A stretch of DNA of 64,000 nt from CABRXV01 sp900754955 (lineage in GTDB: Bacteria; Actinomycetota; Coriobacteriia; Coriobacteriales; Eggerthellaceae), in assembly GCA_902475005.1 (NCBI GenBank), contig CABRXV010000002.1, positions 1-64,000 on the forward strand. Reading direction: 5' to 3'. The position numbers and the translations under genes were made by a program. The notes beneath the pieces were generated by a model that worked only from the letters and a program-made list of their open reading frames with translations, ran no database searches and was not told the DNA's origin. Positions 54,269-62,957 of the stretch are shown here, piece by piece; the stretch's first letter is position 1, and every line of letters begins with the position of its first letter.

Positions 54269-55222
54269 ATGGATCTCGACGCCTTCTTCGCCGAACACCC
54301 CATGGGCGGCACCGAGCAGCCGCTTCCCGAGGGCTTCAAATCGGGTTTCGTCACCCTCATCGGTCGCCCCAACGCGGGTAAGTCGACCCTGCTCAACGCC
54401 ATCATGGGCAAGAAGATCGCCATCACCTCGAACACCGCCCAAACCACGCGCCACCGCTTCCGCGCCGTGCTCACGCGCGACGATTTCCAGATGATCATCG
54501 TCGACACGCCGGGTCTCCACAAGCCGCACGATGCGCTCGGCGAGGAGCTCAACACCTCCGCCATCAAGGCGCTCGACGACGTCGACGTCGTCGCGATGCT
54601 CATCGACGCCTCCAAGCCCATCGGCAGGGGAGACGAGTGGGTCGCCGCGCAGCTCAAGGGCTCGAAGGCGAAGAAGATCTGCGTGCTCTCCAAAACCGAC
54701 ATCGCCTCGCCCGCCCAGATCTCCGCGCAGCGCGAGGCGGCCGAGAAGCTCGCCGAGTGGGACGCCATGGTGGGCCTGTCCTCGCAGACGGGCCGCAACG
54801 TGGAGGCCTTCGTCGAGGAGGTCGTGTACTTCCTGCCTGAAGGTCCGCGCTGGTTCCCCGCCGACATGGAAACCGACCAGCCCATCGAGGTGATGGTCGC
54901 CGAGTTCATCCGCGAGAAGGTGCTCCGCAGCTTCTACGACGAGGTGCCGCACTCCATCGGCGTGCAGGTCGAGGAGATGGTCTACGAGGAGAGCGGCCTG
55001 GCGCGCATCTTCGCGAACATCTACGTCGAGCGCGACAGCCAGAAGGGCATCATCATCGGCAAGCGCGGCAGCGCCATCAAGAAGATCGGCACCGAGGCGC
55101 GCCGCGACCTCGAGCACCTCCTCGGCACGCGCGTGTTCCTCGATCTGCGCGTCAAGCTGAAGAAGAACTGGCGACGCGACGCGACGCAGATCAAGCGCTT
55201 CGGTTACGGCGAGGGGCTCTAA
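54269..55222 (+). CDS. era: GTPase Era
   Basis: 317 aa. G1 GRPNAGKST (residues 32-40), G3 DTPGLHKPH, G4 SKTD, and a C-terminal KH domain with IIIGKRGSAIKKIGTEARRDLE. Assembles the 30S subunit by binding 16S rRNA. ATG after AAAGGA. N-terminal extension of about 20 residues. Confidence 0.97.
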   Translation: MDLDAFFAEHPMGGTEQPLPEGFKSGFVTLIGRPNAGKSTLLNAIMGKKIAITSNTAQTTRHRFRAVLTRDDFQMIIVDTPGLHKPHDALGEELNTSAIKALDDVDVVAMLIDASKPIGRGDEWVAAQLKGSKAKKICVLSKTDIASPAQISAQREAAEKLAEWDAMVGLSSQTGRNVEAFVEEVVYFLPEGPRWFPADMETDQPIEVMVAEFIREKVLRSFYDEVPHSIGVQVEEMVYEESGLARIFANIYVERDSQKGIIIGKRGSAIKKIGTEARRDLEHLLGTRVFLDLRVKLKKNWRRDATQIKRFGYGEGL

Positions 55223-55274
55223 CTCTCCGTAAGACGCCTGTCACCTGCGCTGTTTAGAAAACTCGTGGATAGAC

Positions 55275-55304
55275 GCGGAGGCCGCCGACGGCGACGGCCT
55301 CCGC
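55275..55304 (+). terminator. 10-bp GC-rich hairpin after era
   Basis: GCGGAGGCCG (55275-55284) pairs with CGGCCTCCGC (55295-55304). No T run; weak as a terminator. Confidence 0.45.
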
Positions 55305-55317
55305 TGCGGCGTTGGGC

Positions 55318-55323
55318 TACAAT
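55318..55323 (+). promoter_or_regulatory. candidate -10 (TACAAT) of the PASTA protein gene
   Basis: TACAAT lies 30 bp before the ATG at 55354, after the hairpin that follows era. No obvious -35. Confidence 0.4.
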
Positions 55324-55353
55324 ACGCCTAGTCGTTACAAGGAGTCGCCAGCT

Positions 55354-57213
55354 ATGAGATGTCCCCAGTGCCATACCGAGAACCGTTCGAACGCCAAATT
55401 CTGCGATGAATGCGGCTTCGACCTGCGCGCGCTGACGGACGAGCAGGCAGGCGGCCCCGCGGCGCCCGCACCCGCATCTGAAACGCCTGAGGCCGTCGAG
55501 GAAGCCGGCGCATCCGATGAGGCGCCCGCCGACGCCGCCGATGCCACGGCCGAGGCGACCGAAGCCCCCGCTGACGCCGACAGCGCACCGAGCGCCGAGA
55601 CGCCGCGCCCAACCTTCCAACCGCTTTCGGTCGCCGCTGAGGCGCAGGCGCTGTTCGGCCCCAAGCCGCAGGCCGCCCCGTCCGCCTCGGCTGAGATTAC
55701 CGCCGACTTGAGCGGACTTGAGCGCCTCGTCGACTCGAGCTACGTGCCGCCCTCGTACTCGGGCCGCACCGGCGACACCATGCAGCTGCCGCGCATCGAC
55801 GACGAGATGGTCGCCGCCGCGCGGTCATTCCGCGCCGAAGCCGATCCCAAGGAGGCGCGCCGCGCGCGTCGTGCCCAGCGAAAGGCCGAACGCGCCCAGG
55901 CGAAGCGCGAGAAAGAGCTGCAGAAGCAGGGCGCGCGCCCGCTCAGCGAGGTGATCGCGCCGATCGCGCTCGACGAGACCGGCCTGCCCACCGCGGGTGC
56001 GACATCGGCCGCCGAGTCCGCCGCAGTGCCAACCGGCACACTGGCCGAGTCTGCAGCAGCACCCGCTGCGTCAGCTGAATCCGCCCCCGCAAGCACGCTC
56101 GACGCCGTCGTGCCGGAGGTCTTCCCCGACGCTGAAACCGCACCCAGCGCAGCCGACAAGGCCGCCGCACTCGAGCTCACCGCTGGGCCCGTCCCCGCAG
56201 GCGCATCGCGCACTCCTTCCGACGAGCCGTCCGCCCCCCGCGCGCCGCGCCGCCTTTCGGGCAAGATGATCGCGCTCATCATCGCACTCGTCGTCATCCT
56301 CGGCGCCGCCGTCGCAGGCGGCACGTGGGCGATGGAACTCTGGGGCGGACGCGCCGTGCCCAACGTCGTGGGCATGACGCAGGTCGACGCCGCCGCGCAA
56401 CTCGAGCAGCGCGGATTCTCCACCGCCGTCGTGCTGACCAAGTCCGACGAGGTAGAGGGCATCGTGCTGTCCACCGATCCCGCCGCCGGCGCACGCGCCG
56501 AGGAAGGTTCCTCGGTCACGCTCAGCATCTCGGTGGCGCGCGTCATTCCGTCCGTCCTCGGCCTTCAGCAGGCCGACGCCGCAGCGCTCTTCGAAGCCGA
56601 GGGCCTCGAGAACGTCGAGTACGTCACCGTGAAGTCGAACCAGACGGAGGGCTCCGTCCTCTCCGTCACGCCCACGCCGGGGGAGCGCGTGCAATCCGAC
56701 ACCGCCGTCACCGTGGAAGTGGCCGAGCCCTTCACCGTGCCCGACGTGGCAGGCACCACGCGCGAGCAGGCCATCGACGCGCTCGAGGACGAGGGCTACA
56801 CCGTGAAGGTCGCCTGGTACAACACCGAGGACGTCGCCGAGGGCACGGCCGTGAGCACCGACCCGGAAGCGGGCACCAAGCTCAACTCCGGCTCCGAGGT
56901 GACGCTCTACATCGCACGCAAGCGCTCAACCGAGCTCGAGGGTCTCACGCGCGCCTTCTTCACCGACTCGCCCACGATGACGATTGACGGAATGCCCTAC
57001 GAGATCAGCGAGGTGAGCTCGGTCGAGTTCGCGGGCAACAACACGTGCACGTTCTCCATCGTGGCGCGCCCGTTCGAGACGCACACGTGGATGTTCGGCC
57101 TCGGCTCGGAGACGCGCTACGGCAACTACGAGACCATCACGGGATCGATCAGCTGGAACGACAGCAACGACATCGTCGCCACCGACCCCACCATGAAGCA
57201 GGGCGTCTCGTAA
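55354..57213 (+). CDS. zinc-ribbon, single-TM, triple-PASTA membrane protein
   Basis: 619 aa. N-terminal zinc ribbon CPQCHTENRSNAKFCDECGF (residues about 3-22); a long Ala/Glu/Pro-rich disordered stretch to about 300; one TM helix (about 304-326); three PASTA domains outside (about 335-400, 401-465, 466-530; VPNVVGMTQVDAAAQLEQRG, VIPSVLGLQQADAAALFEAE, VPDVAGTTREQAIDALEDEG); and a C-terminal beta-rich domain of about 90 residues. PASTA domains bind muropeptides or beta-lactams, but here there is no kinase or transpeptidase domain. Perhaps a cell-wall sensor or scaffold. ATG 55354 after AAGGAG; the next gene recO starts one base after its stop. Confidence 0.85.
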   Translation: MRCPQCHTENRSNAKFCDECGFDLRALTDEQAGGPAAPAPASETPEAVEEAGASDEAPADAADATAEATEAPADADSAPSAETPRPTFQPLSVAAEAQALFGPKPQAAPSASAEITADLSGLERLVDSSYVPPSYSGRTGDTMQLPRIDDEMVAAARSFRAEADPKEARRARRAQRKAERAQAKREKELQKQGARPLSEVIAPIALDETGLPTAGATSAAESAAVPTGTLAESAAAPAASAESAPASTLDAVVPEVFPDAETAPSAADKAAALELTAGPVPAGASRTPSDEPSAPRAPRRLSGKMIALIIALVVILGAAVAGGTWAMELWGGRAVPNVVGMTQVDAAAQLEQRGFSTAVVLTKSDEVEGIVLSTDPAAGARAEEGSSVTLSISVARVIPSVLGLQQADAAALFEAEGLENVEYVTVKSNQTEGSVLSVTPTPGERVQSDTAVTVEVAEPFTVPDVAGTTREQAIDALEDEGYTVKVAWYNTEDVAEGTAVSTDPEAGTKLNSGSEVTLYIARKRSTELEGLTRAFFTDSPTMTIDGMPYEISEVSSVEFAGNNTCTFSIVARPFETHTWMFGLGSETRYGNYETITGSISWNDSNDIVATDPTMKQGVS

Positions 57214-57214
57214 C

Positions 57215-57988
57215 ATGGCGTCTCCCACCTTCAGCGTGCGCGCCCTCGTGCTGCGCAAGACCAAGCTGGGGGAGAGCGACCTCATCCTCACGCTGCTCGC
57301 CGAGGACGGCAGCCAGATCAGGTGCGTGGCGAAGGGCGCCCGCAAACCCACGAGCCAGTTCGCAAGCCGACTCGAGCTCTACGCTGAGGTCGACCTGCTG
57401 TGCGCGCGCGGTCGAAGCCTCGACATCGTGAAGGAGGCCCGCCTGCGCACCGGCCACGACGCGCTCCGCACGAGCTTCGAGGGGGCCGCGGGCGCGGCCT
57501 GCATGGCCGAGCTGCTCGAACGCGTCACCGACCAGGGTCTTTCGGCTCCCCGGCTTTTCGAAGCGACGCACGTCGCCCTCGGCGCGCTCGAGGTCGCAGG
57601 CGACGACGCGCACGAGCTCGTGGTGGCGGCCCACCTCCTCAAAACGCTCGCCTTCGCGGGGCTGCGCCCCTCGCTTTCGGCCTGCGCGCTCTGCGGAACG
57701 CCGCTCGACGTGCGCGCGCAGCGCGGCAGCACCGTGCGCTTCTCCTTCGTCGACGGCGGCATGGTGTGCCCCGCTTGCGCCCGCCATGCCCAGACGCTCC
57801 TCATCGACGCCGACGTGCTCGCCTGGGCCCAGGCGCTTCTCGCCTCGACGTTCGATGAGATCCTCACGTACCGCGCACCCGCGTCCGTCGGCGCGTCGCT
57901 CCTCAAGTTCTGCCAGCAGTGGACGCGCGTGCACGTGGGCGCTTCGCTCAAGTCGATCGAGTTCCTCCTCACGACGAGCTTCTCCTAG
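57215..57988 (+). CDS. recO: DNA repair protein RecO
   Basis: 257 aa. N-terminal OB-fold (ALVLRKTKLGESDLILTLL ... CVAKGARKPTSQFASRLELY) and C-terminal zinc site CALCGTPLD ... CPACARH. Loads RecA onto SSB-coated DNA with RecR. Starts one base after the PASTA gene stop. Confidence 0.96.
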   Translation: MASPTFSVRALVLRKTKLGESDLILTLLAEDGSQIRCVAKGARKPTSQFASRLELYAEVDLLCARGRSLDIVKEARLRTGHDALRTSFEGAAGAACMAELLERVTDQGLSAPRLFEATHVALGALEVAGDDAHELVVAAHLLKTLAFAGLRPSLSACALCGTPLDVRAQRGSTVRFSFVDGGMVCPACARHAQTLLIDADVLAWAQALLASTFDEILTYRAPASVGASLLKFCQQWTRVHVGASLKSIEFLLTTSFS

Positions 57989-58046
57989 AGTGCAGGCACC
58001 CGTCTCCATCGCTTCTGCACATTGGGGGCAAACTGCGAAACATCGG

Positions 58047-58075
58047 TTGATCAGCCGCAACCGTTCCCCTATACT
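58047..58075 (+). promoter_or_regulatory. sigma-70-type promoter of rpsO
   Basis: TTGATC (58047-58052), a 17-bp spacer and TATACT (58070-58075): the best -35/-10 pair in the window. The leader to the rpsO ATG would be about 117 nt, long enough for S15 autoregulation, though no such structure was proved. Confidence 0.8.
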
Positions 58076-58198
58076 GGGCAGGCTGCTTTTACAGAAGCGC
58101 AATTCGCCCTTGGCGTGCATGGACCACTTCCTTGCGTGCCCAGGACGAATGGAACGAGAAACGCCGGAGGAGTTCCGGCACACAGGAAAGGTGGAACC

Positions 58199-58486
58199 AT
58201 GGCTTCCAAACTCAGCATCACCAAGGAGCGCACCGCCGAGCTCATCAAGGAGTACGGCAAGGGCGAGGGCGATTCCGGCAGCGCCGAGGTGCAGGTGGCG
58301 ATCCTCACCGAGCGCATCCGCAACCTCACCGAGCACCTCAAGGTGCACAAGAAGGACAACCACACGCGCCGCGGCCTCATGCAGCTCATCGGTAAGCGTC
58401 GCGGTCTGCTCAAGTACATCAAGAACCGCAACATCGACGAGTACCGCGAGCTCATCAAGAAGCTCGGCATCCGCGACAACATCTAG
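58199..58486 (+). CDS. rpsO: 30S ribosomal protein S15
   Basis: 95 aa. The core [33 protein letters not shown] (in pieces) and [23 protein letters not shown] is diagnostic. ATG 58199 has GGAAAGG. Followed by a terminator and pnp, the usual rpsO-pnp order. Confidence 0.97.
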   Translation: MASKLSITKERTAELIKEYGKGEGDSGSAEVQVAILTERIRNLTEHLKVHKKDNHTRRGLMQLIGKRRGLLKYIKNRNIDEYRELIKKLGIRDNI

Positions 58487-58505
58487 TAGATCGTCTGTCA
58501 GCTCC

Positions 58506-58530
58506 AAGGCCCGCCCTTCGCGGGCCTTGT
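58506..58530 (+). terminator. hairpin terminator between rpsO and pnp
   Basis: AAGGCCCGC (58506-58514), CCTTC loop, GCGGGCCTT (58520-58528), then GTGTTTGTT. Partial read-through into pnp is usual for this pair. Confidence 0.8.
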
Positions 58531-58658
58531 GTTTGTTGAACGCGGTCGGATGCGCCGGGGTGGCGCGTCTGCTCGCAGGGTCGGGCGAAGGTAAGTAGCC
58601 GCCCTGAAGAAGCTCAGGCGCAATGAGGCGCTTGAGGTGAAGAGAAGGAACGAACAAC

Positions 58659-60890
58659 ATGACCAAAATCGTCGAGTCATTCGAGCTCTACGGCAAGGAG
58701 TACCGCCTCGAGACGGGCGAGCTTGCCAAGCAGGCCACCGGCGCCGTGCTCGTAACCTGCGGCGAGACCACCGTCCTCGTGACGGCCGTCGTCTCCAAGC
58801 AGGAGCGTGATTACGACTTCTTCCCGCTGACGGTCGACTTCATCGAGAAGATGTACTCCGTCGGCCGCATCCCGGGCGGCTACCTCAAGCGCGAGGCGCG
58901 TCCCTCCGAGAAGGGCACCCTCACCGCGCGCATGATCGACCGCCCGATCCGTCCGGGCTTCCCCGACGGCTACAAGAACGAGGTGCACGTCGTCGCCACC
59001 ACCTTCGTGTGCGACGGCCAGAACCCGCCCGACACCATCTGCGTCGCCGGCGCCTCGGCCGCCCTCATGTGCGGCGGCGCGCCGTTCGACGGCCCGGCCG
59101 CCTGCGTGCGCATCGGCCGCAACGTCGAGACCGGCGAGTTCATCGTGAACCCCACCTACGCCGAGCAGGAGACCTCCGACCTCGAGCTCACCATCGCCGG
59201 CACCGCCGACTACATCTCGATGGTCGAGGCGGGCGCGCATGAGATCTCCGAGGAGGACATGCTCGCCGCCATGACGTTCGGCCAGGAGGCCATCGCCGCC
59301 TTCTGCGAGAAGCAGGCCGCCTTCCTCGCCAAGGTGAACCCCACGCCGATGGAGTACACCATCCACGCCGCCGACCCCTGCATCGCCGAGCGCGTCGAGC
59401 CCTACTTCGACCGCATGGCCGCCGCCCTCAAGGACGCCGACAAACAGGCGCGCATGGGCAAGGTCGAGCAGCTCAAGGACGAGGTCAAGCAGAACGAGTT
59501 CTCCGATGAGGAGCGCGCCGCATGGGGCTCCGACATCGCCGCTGCGCTCAAGGCCCTCGAGAAGAAGGCCATGCGCAAGATGATCATCGAGACGGGCGAA
59601 CGCGCCGACGGCCGTCGTCCCGAGGAGATCCGCCCGCTGCACATCGTGCCCGGCTACCTGCCGCGCGTGCACGGCTCGGGTCTGTTCCAGCGCGGCCAGA
59701 CGCAGGTCATGAGCGTCTGCACGCTCGGCATGCTCAACGAGTGGCAGCGCCTCGACACGATCGACCCCGCCGAGGGCAAGCGCTACATGCACCAGTACAA
59801 CTTCCCGCCGTACTGCACGGGCGAGGTCGGCCGCATGGGCGCTCCGAAGCGCCGCGAGATCGGCCACGGCGCCCTCGCCGAGCGCGCACTGCTGCCGGTG
59901 CTTCCCGATGAGGACGAGTTCCCCTACGCCATCCGCGTGGTCTCCGAGGTGCTCGAGTCGAACGGCTCCTCCTCCATGGCGTCCACCTGCGGCTCTACGC
60001 TCGCGCTCATGGACGCCGGCGTGCCGATCAAGGCGCCCGTGTCCGGCGTGGCCATGGGCCTCATCAAGGAGGGCGACGACGTCGTCATCCTCACCGACAT
60101 CCAGGGCATCGAGGACTTCCTCGGCGACATGGACTTCAAGGTGTGTGGCACCGAGAAGGGCATCACCGCGCTCCAGATGGACAACAAGGCCAAGGGCCTT
60201 TCGGTCGACATCCTCGCCCGCGCGCTCAAGCAGGCGCACGAGGGTCGCGCGTTCATCCTCAACGCCATGCTCGAGGAGATCGCCGCGCCGCGCGAGCAGC
60301 TGCGCGACACTGCTCCGCGCATCGAGACGATCCACATCCCAGTCGACAAGATCCGCGACGTCATCGGCTCTGGCGGCAAGGTCGTCCGCGGCATCCAGGA
60401 GGAGACGGGCGCGTCCATCGACATCCAGGAGGACGGCACCATCCACATCGCCGCCGTCGAGGGCCCGGCCGGCGAGGCCGCCAAGGCTGCGATCCTCGGC
60501 ATCGTCAAGGAGCCCGAGGTCGGCGAGATCTACGAGGGCGAAGTCGTCGGCATCAAGGACTTCGGCGCCTTCGTGAAGCTCACGCCCGCCAAGGACGGCC
60601 TGCTCCATATCTCGCGCGTCGCCAACGGCCGCGTCGATAAGGTGGAAGACGTGCTCAACCTCGGCGACGTCGTGAAGGTCGAGGTGCTCGAGGGGGATGC
60701 GAAGACGGGCAAGATCTCGCTCGATCGCATCGACAAGCCCGACGCGCCGGCATCCGCCGGCAAGCCCGAGCATCGCGAGCGCCACGAGCGCGGCGACCGT
60801 CCCGGCCGCAACCACAGCGACATGCGTCCCGGCCGTGCAGGCCGCGAGCAGAGCGGCCGCACCCCGCGTCGCCGTCATCACGAGGGCTAA
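58659..60890 (+). CDS. pnp: polyribonucleotide nucleotidyltransferase
   Basis: 743 aa. Two RNase PH repeats ([26 protein letters not shown] start; second half near [15 protein letters not shown]), KH domain ([21 protein letters not shown]) and S1 domain ([24 protein letters not shown]), then about 45 residues rich in Arg, His and Gly ([17 protein letters not shown] in part). Degrades RNA 3' to 5' with phosphate. The basic tail is longer than in E. coli and may bind RNA or partners. Confidence 0.97.
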   Translation: MTKIVESFELYGKEYRLETGELAKQATGAVLVTCGETTVLVTAVVSKQERDYDFFPLTVDFIEKMYSVGRIPGGYLKREARPSEKGTLTARMIDRPIRPGFPDGYKNEVHVVATTFVCDGQNPPDTICVAGASAALMCGGAPFDGPAACVRIGRNVETGEFIVNPTYAEQETSDLELTIAGTADYISMVEAGAHEISEEDMLAAMTFGQEAIAAFCEKQAAFLAKVNPTPMEYTIHAADPCIAERVEPYFDRMAAALKDADKQARMGKVEQLKDEVKQNEFSDEERAAWGSDIAAALKALEKKAMRKMIIETGERADGRRPEEIRPLHIVPGYLPRVHGSGLFQRGQTQVMSVCTLGMLNEWQRLDTIDPAEGKRYMHQYNFPPYCTGEVGRMGAPKRREIGHGALAERALLPVLPDEDEFPYAIRVVSEVLESNGSSSMASTCGSTLALMDAGVPIKAPVSGVAMGLIKEGDDVVILTDIQGIEDFLGDMDFKVCGTEKGITALQMDNKAKGLSVDILARALKQAHEGRAFILNAMLEEIAAPREQLRDTAPRIETIHIPVDKIRDVIGSGGKVVRGIQEETGASIDIQEDGTIHIAAVEGPAGEAAKAAILGIVKEPEVGEIYEGEVVGIKDFGAFVKLTPAKDGLLHISRVANGRVDKVEDVLNLGDVVKVEVLEGDAKTGKISLDRIDKPDAPASAGKPEHRERHERGDRPGRNHSDMRPGRAGREQSGRTPRRRHHEG

Positions 60891-60930
60891 GCGCACGCCA
60901 CACGTGGCGTCCGACCACCCCTGATCTGCA

Positions 60931-60959
60931 GCGCCCGTCTTGCCCGGCAAGGCGGGCGC
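60931..60959 (+). terminator. GC-rich hairpin after pnp
   Basis: GCGCCCGTCTTGC pairs with GCAAGGCGGGCGC (one G-T) around a small C/G loop; followed by TTCGC, a poor T run. Confidence 0.6.
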
Positions 60960-61091
60960 TTCGCATACGCGGCGATTTCGCCCTCTGAGCAGTCGCGCGG
61001 CGCTTTCCGCGCCGCACCTCGCGTACCATACGCATATACCCCGACAAGCAAGCCGCCCCGCGCGGGCGCATGACGAAAGAGTGTGAGGCAA

Positions 61092-61862
61092 ATGATCAAA
61101 GTAGCAGTTTCGGGTTGCGCCGGACGCATGGGCTCCACCGTGGTGGAGGCCGTCACCGCCGCCGACGACATGGAAGTGGTCTGCGGCATCGACCCGCACG
61201 CGCCCGCCACAAGCGCCTTCCCCGTGTACGCCTCCGTCGAGGAGGCGGTGAGCGCAGGCGGCTTCGACGTGCTCGTCGACTTCACCCAGCCCGCCGTCGT
61301 CGCATCCAACCTGCGCGCGGCGCTTCCCGCCGGCATCGACTGCGTCGTCGGCACGACGGGCCTTGGCAACGACGTGCTCGAGGAGCTTGCCGCGCTCGCT
61401 CCCGAGGGAACGTGCCTCTTCTACGCGCCCAACTTCACGACGGGCGCCGTGCTCATGATGCAGTTCGCCAAGGCCGCCGCGCCGTTCTTCCCCGAGGCGG
61501 AGGTGCTCGAGTTCCACCACTGCAACAAGAAGGACGCCCCCTCGGGCACGGCCGTGCGCACGGCTGAGATCATCTCCGAGGCGCGCGGCGGGCGCGTGAG
61601 CGCCGCTCCCGGCAAGGAAACCGAAATCGCCGGCGCCGAGGGCGCACGCGGTGCGCTCGTGAGCGGCGTGCCCGTGCACTCCATCCGCTCGATGGGCTAC
61701 GTGGCGAGCCAGGAGGTGGTGTTCGGCTCCATGGGCCAGACGCTCACCATCCGCCACGATTCGTGGGACCGCACCTCCTACATGCCGGGTGTCCTGCTCG
61801 GCATCCGCAGCGTGGGGAAGTGCAGCGGCCTCGTTGTAGGTTTGGAGAACTTCCTCGACTAG
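61092..61862 (+). CDS. dapB: 4-hydroxy-tetrahydrodipicolinate reductase
   Basis: 256 aa. Nucleotide motif VSGCAGRMGSTV near residue 6, catalytic EFHHCNKKDAPSGTAVRTAE (HH and the K-x3-GTA), and ending GKCSGLVVGLENFLD. Lysine/diaminopimelate pathway. ATG 61092 with GTGAGG rather than the GTG three codons upstream. Confidence 0.95.
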   Translation: MIKVAVSGCAGRMGSTVVEAVTAADDMEVVCGIDPHAPATSAFPVYASVEEAVSAGGFDVLVDFTQPAVVASNLRAALPAGIDCVVGTTGLGNDVLEELAALAPEGTCLFYAPNFTTGAVLMMQFAKAAAPFFPEAEVLEFHHCNKKDAPSGTAVRTAEIISEARGGRVSAAPGKETEIAGAEGARGALVSGVPVHSIRSMGYVASQEVVFGSMGQTLTIRHDSWDRTSYMPGVLLGIRSVGKCSGLVVGLENFLD

Positions 61863-61964
61863 CACTCGCCCGCAACGGGCGGTCGTGGCATAATTTACAA
61901 GGTTTGGCGAAATGCAGCATCTTGGGCTAAGGCGTTTCGCATGCACGAGTAAGGAGTACCGCAT

Positions 61965-62861
61965 ATGACTCAGGCAGATCCGCGTTTGGGCCGCATGATC
62001 CCGGCTATGGTCACCCCGTTCGACGAGAATCGCGAACTCGACCTCAACCGCGTCGAGGAGCTTGCCGATCGCCTCGTCACCGGCGGTGCTGACGCACTCG
62101 TCATCAACGGCACGACGGGCGAGAGCCCCACGGTGTTCTACCCGCAGAAGATCGAGCTGTTCAAGGCGGCCGTCCACGCCGTTGCAGGCCGCGTGCCCAT
62201 CATCGCGAACGTCGGCGACAACTGCACGGCCGACACGGTCGACTTCGCGGGCGACGTTGAGAAGCTCGGCGTCGACGCCTTCATGTGCGTCGTGCCGTAC
62301 TACAACAAGCCGCCGCAGGAGGGCCTCTACCAGCACTTCGCCACCATCGCGCGCGCAACCGAGCTGCCCATCGTGCTGTACAACATCCCAGGCCGCTGCG
62401 TGGTGAACATGACCGCCGAGACCACCCTGCGCCTCGCGCACGACTTCGACAACATCGTCGCCGTCAAGGAGGCTTCGGGCAACTTCGAGCAGATCAAGCA
62501 GATCATCGACGGCGCTCCCGAGGGCTTCGTCGTGTACTCCGGCGACGACTCCGCCACCTACGACATCATGAAGCTCGGCGGTGCGGGCGTCATCTCGACC
62601 ATCGGCAACGTCGCGCCGGCGCGCATGAAGGAGATCGTCGATCTGTGCGCCACGGGCAAGTGGGACGAGGCCTACGCCGCGCACGAGAAGCTGCTGCCGC
62701 TTATGGACGGCCTCTTCGAGACGTCCAACCCCATCCTCGTGAAGGAGGCGCTCAAGCTCGTCGGGTTCCCCGTAGGCGGCGTGCGCCTGCCGCTCGTCGA
62801 CGCGACGGAGGAGCAGTCCGCACGTCTTGCGGGCATCATGCGCGAGGTGGGCGTGCTGTAG
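61965..62861 (+). CDS. dapA: 4-hydroxy-tetrahydrodipicolinate synthase
   Basis: 298 aa. TIM-barrel with NGTTGESPTVFYPQK, Tyr in VLYNIPGRCVVNM and Schiff-base Lys in VAVKEASGNF. Condenses pyruvate with aspartate semialdehyde. Follows dapB by 102 bp, with CATAAT (61889) as a weak promoter-like box, so it may have its own start. Confidence 0.96.
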   Translation: MTQADPRLGRMIPAMVTPFDENRELDLNRVEELADRLVTGGADALVINGTTGESPTVFYPQKIELFKAAVHAVAGRVPIIANVGDNCTADTVDFAGDVEKLGVDAFMCVVPYYNKPPQEGLYQHFATIARATELPIVLYNIPGRCVVNMTAETTLRLAHDFDNIVAVKEASGNFEQIKQIIDGAPEGFVVYSGDDSATYDIMKLGGAGVISTIGNVAPARMKEIVDLCATGKWDEAYAAHEKLLPLMDGLFETSNPILVKEALKLVGFPVGGVRLPLVDATEEQSARLAGIMREVGVL

Positions 62862-62910
62862 CGCGCGCCGCAGCAACTGCTGGGTGAAAGACCGCATACC
62901 GTGGACGTTT

Positions 62911-62941
62911 CGCCGGCTCGACCGCATCGAGCCGGCGTTTT
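62911..62941 (+). terminator. intrinsic terminator after dapA
   Basis: CGCCGGCTCGA (62911-62921), CCGCA loop, TCGAGCCGGCG (62927-62937), then TTTT. Confidence 0.92.
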
Positions 62942-62957
62942 AGTAGATAGGAACCAC

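Noticed and set aside
58677..62927. 1416-codon open frame on the minus strand
   Set aside because: Opposite pnp, dapB and dapA; no domain, no ribosome site, and it crosses three genes and two terminators.
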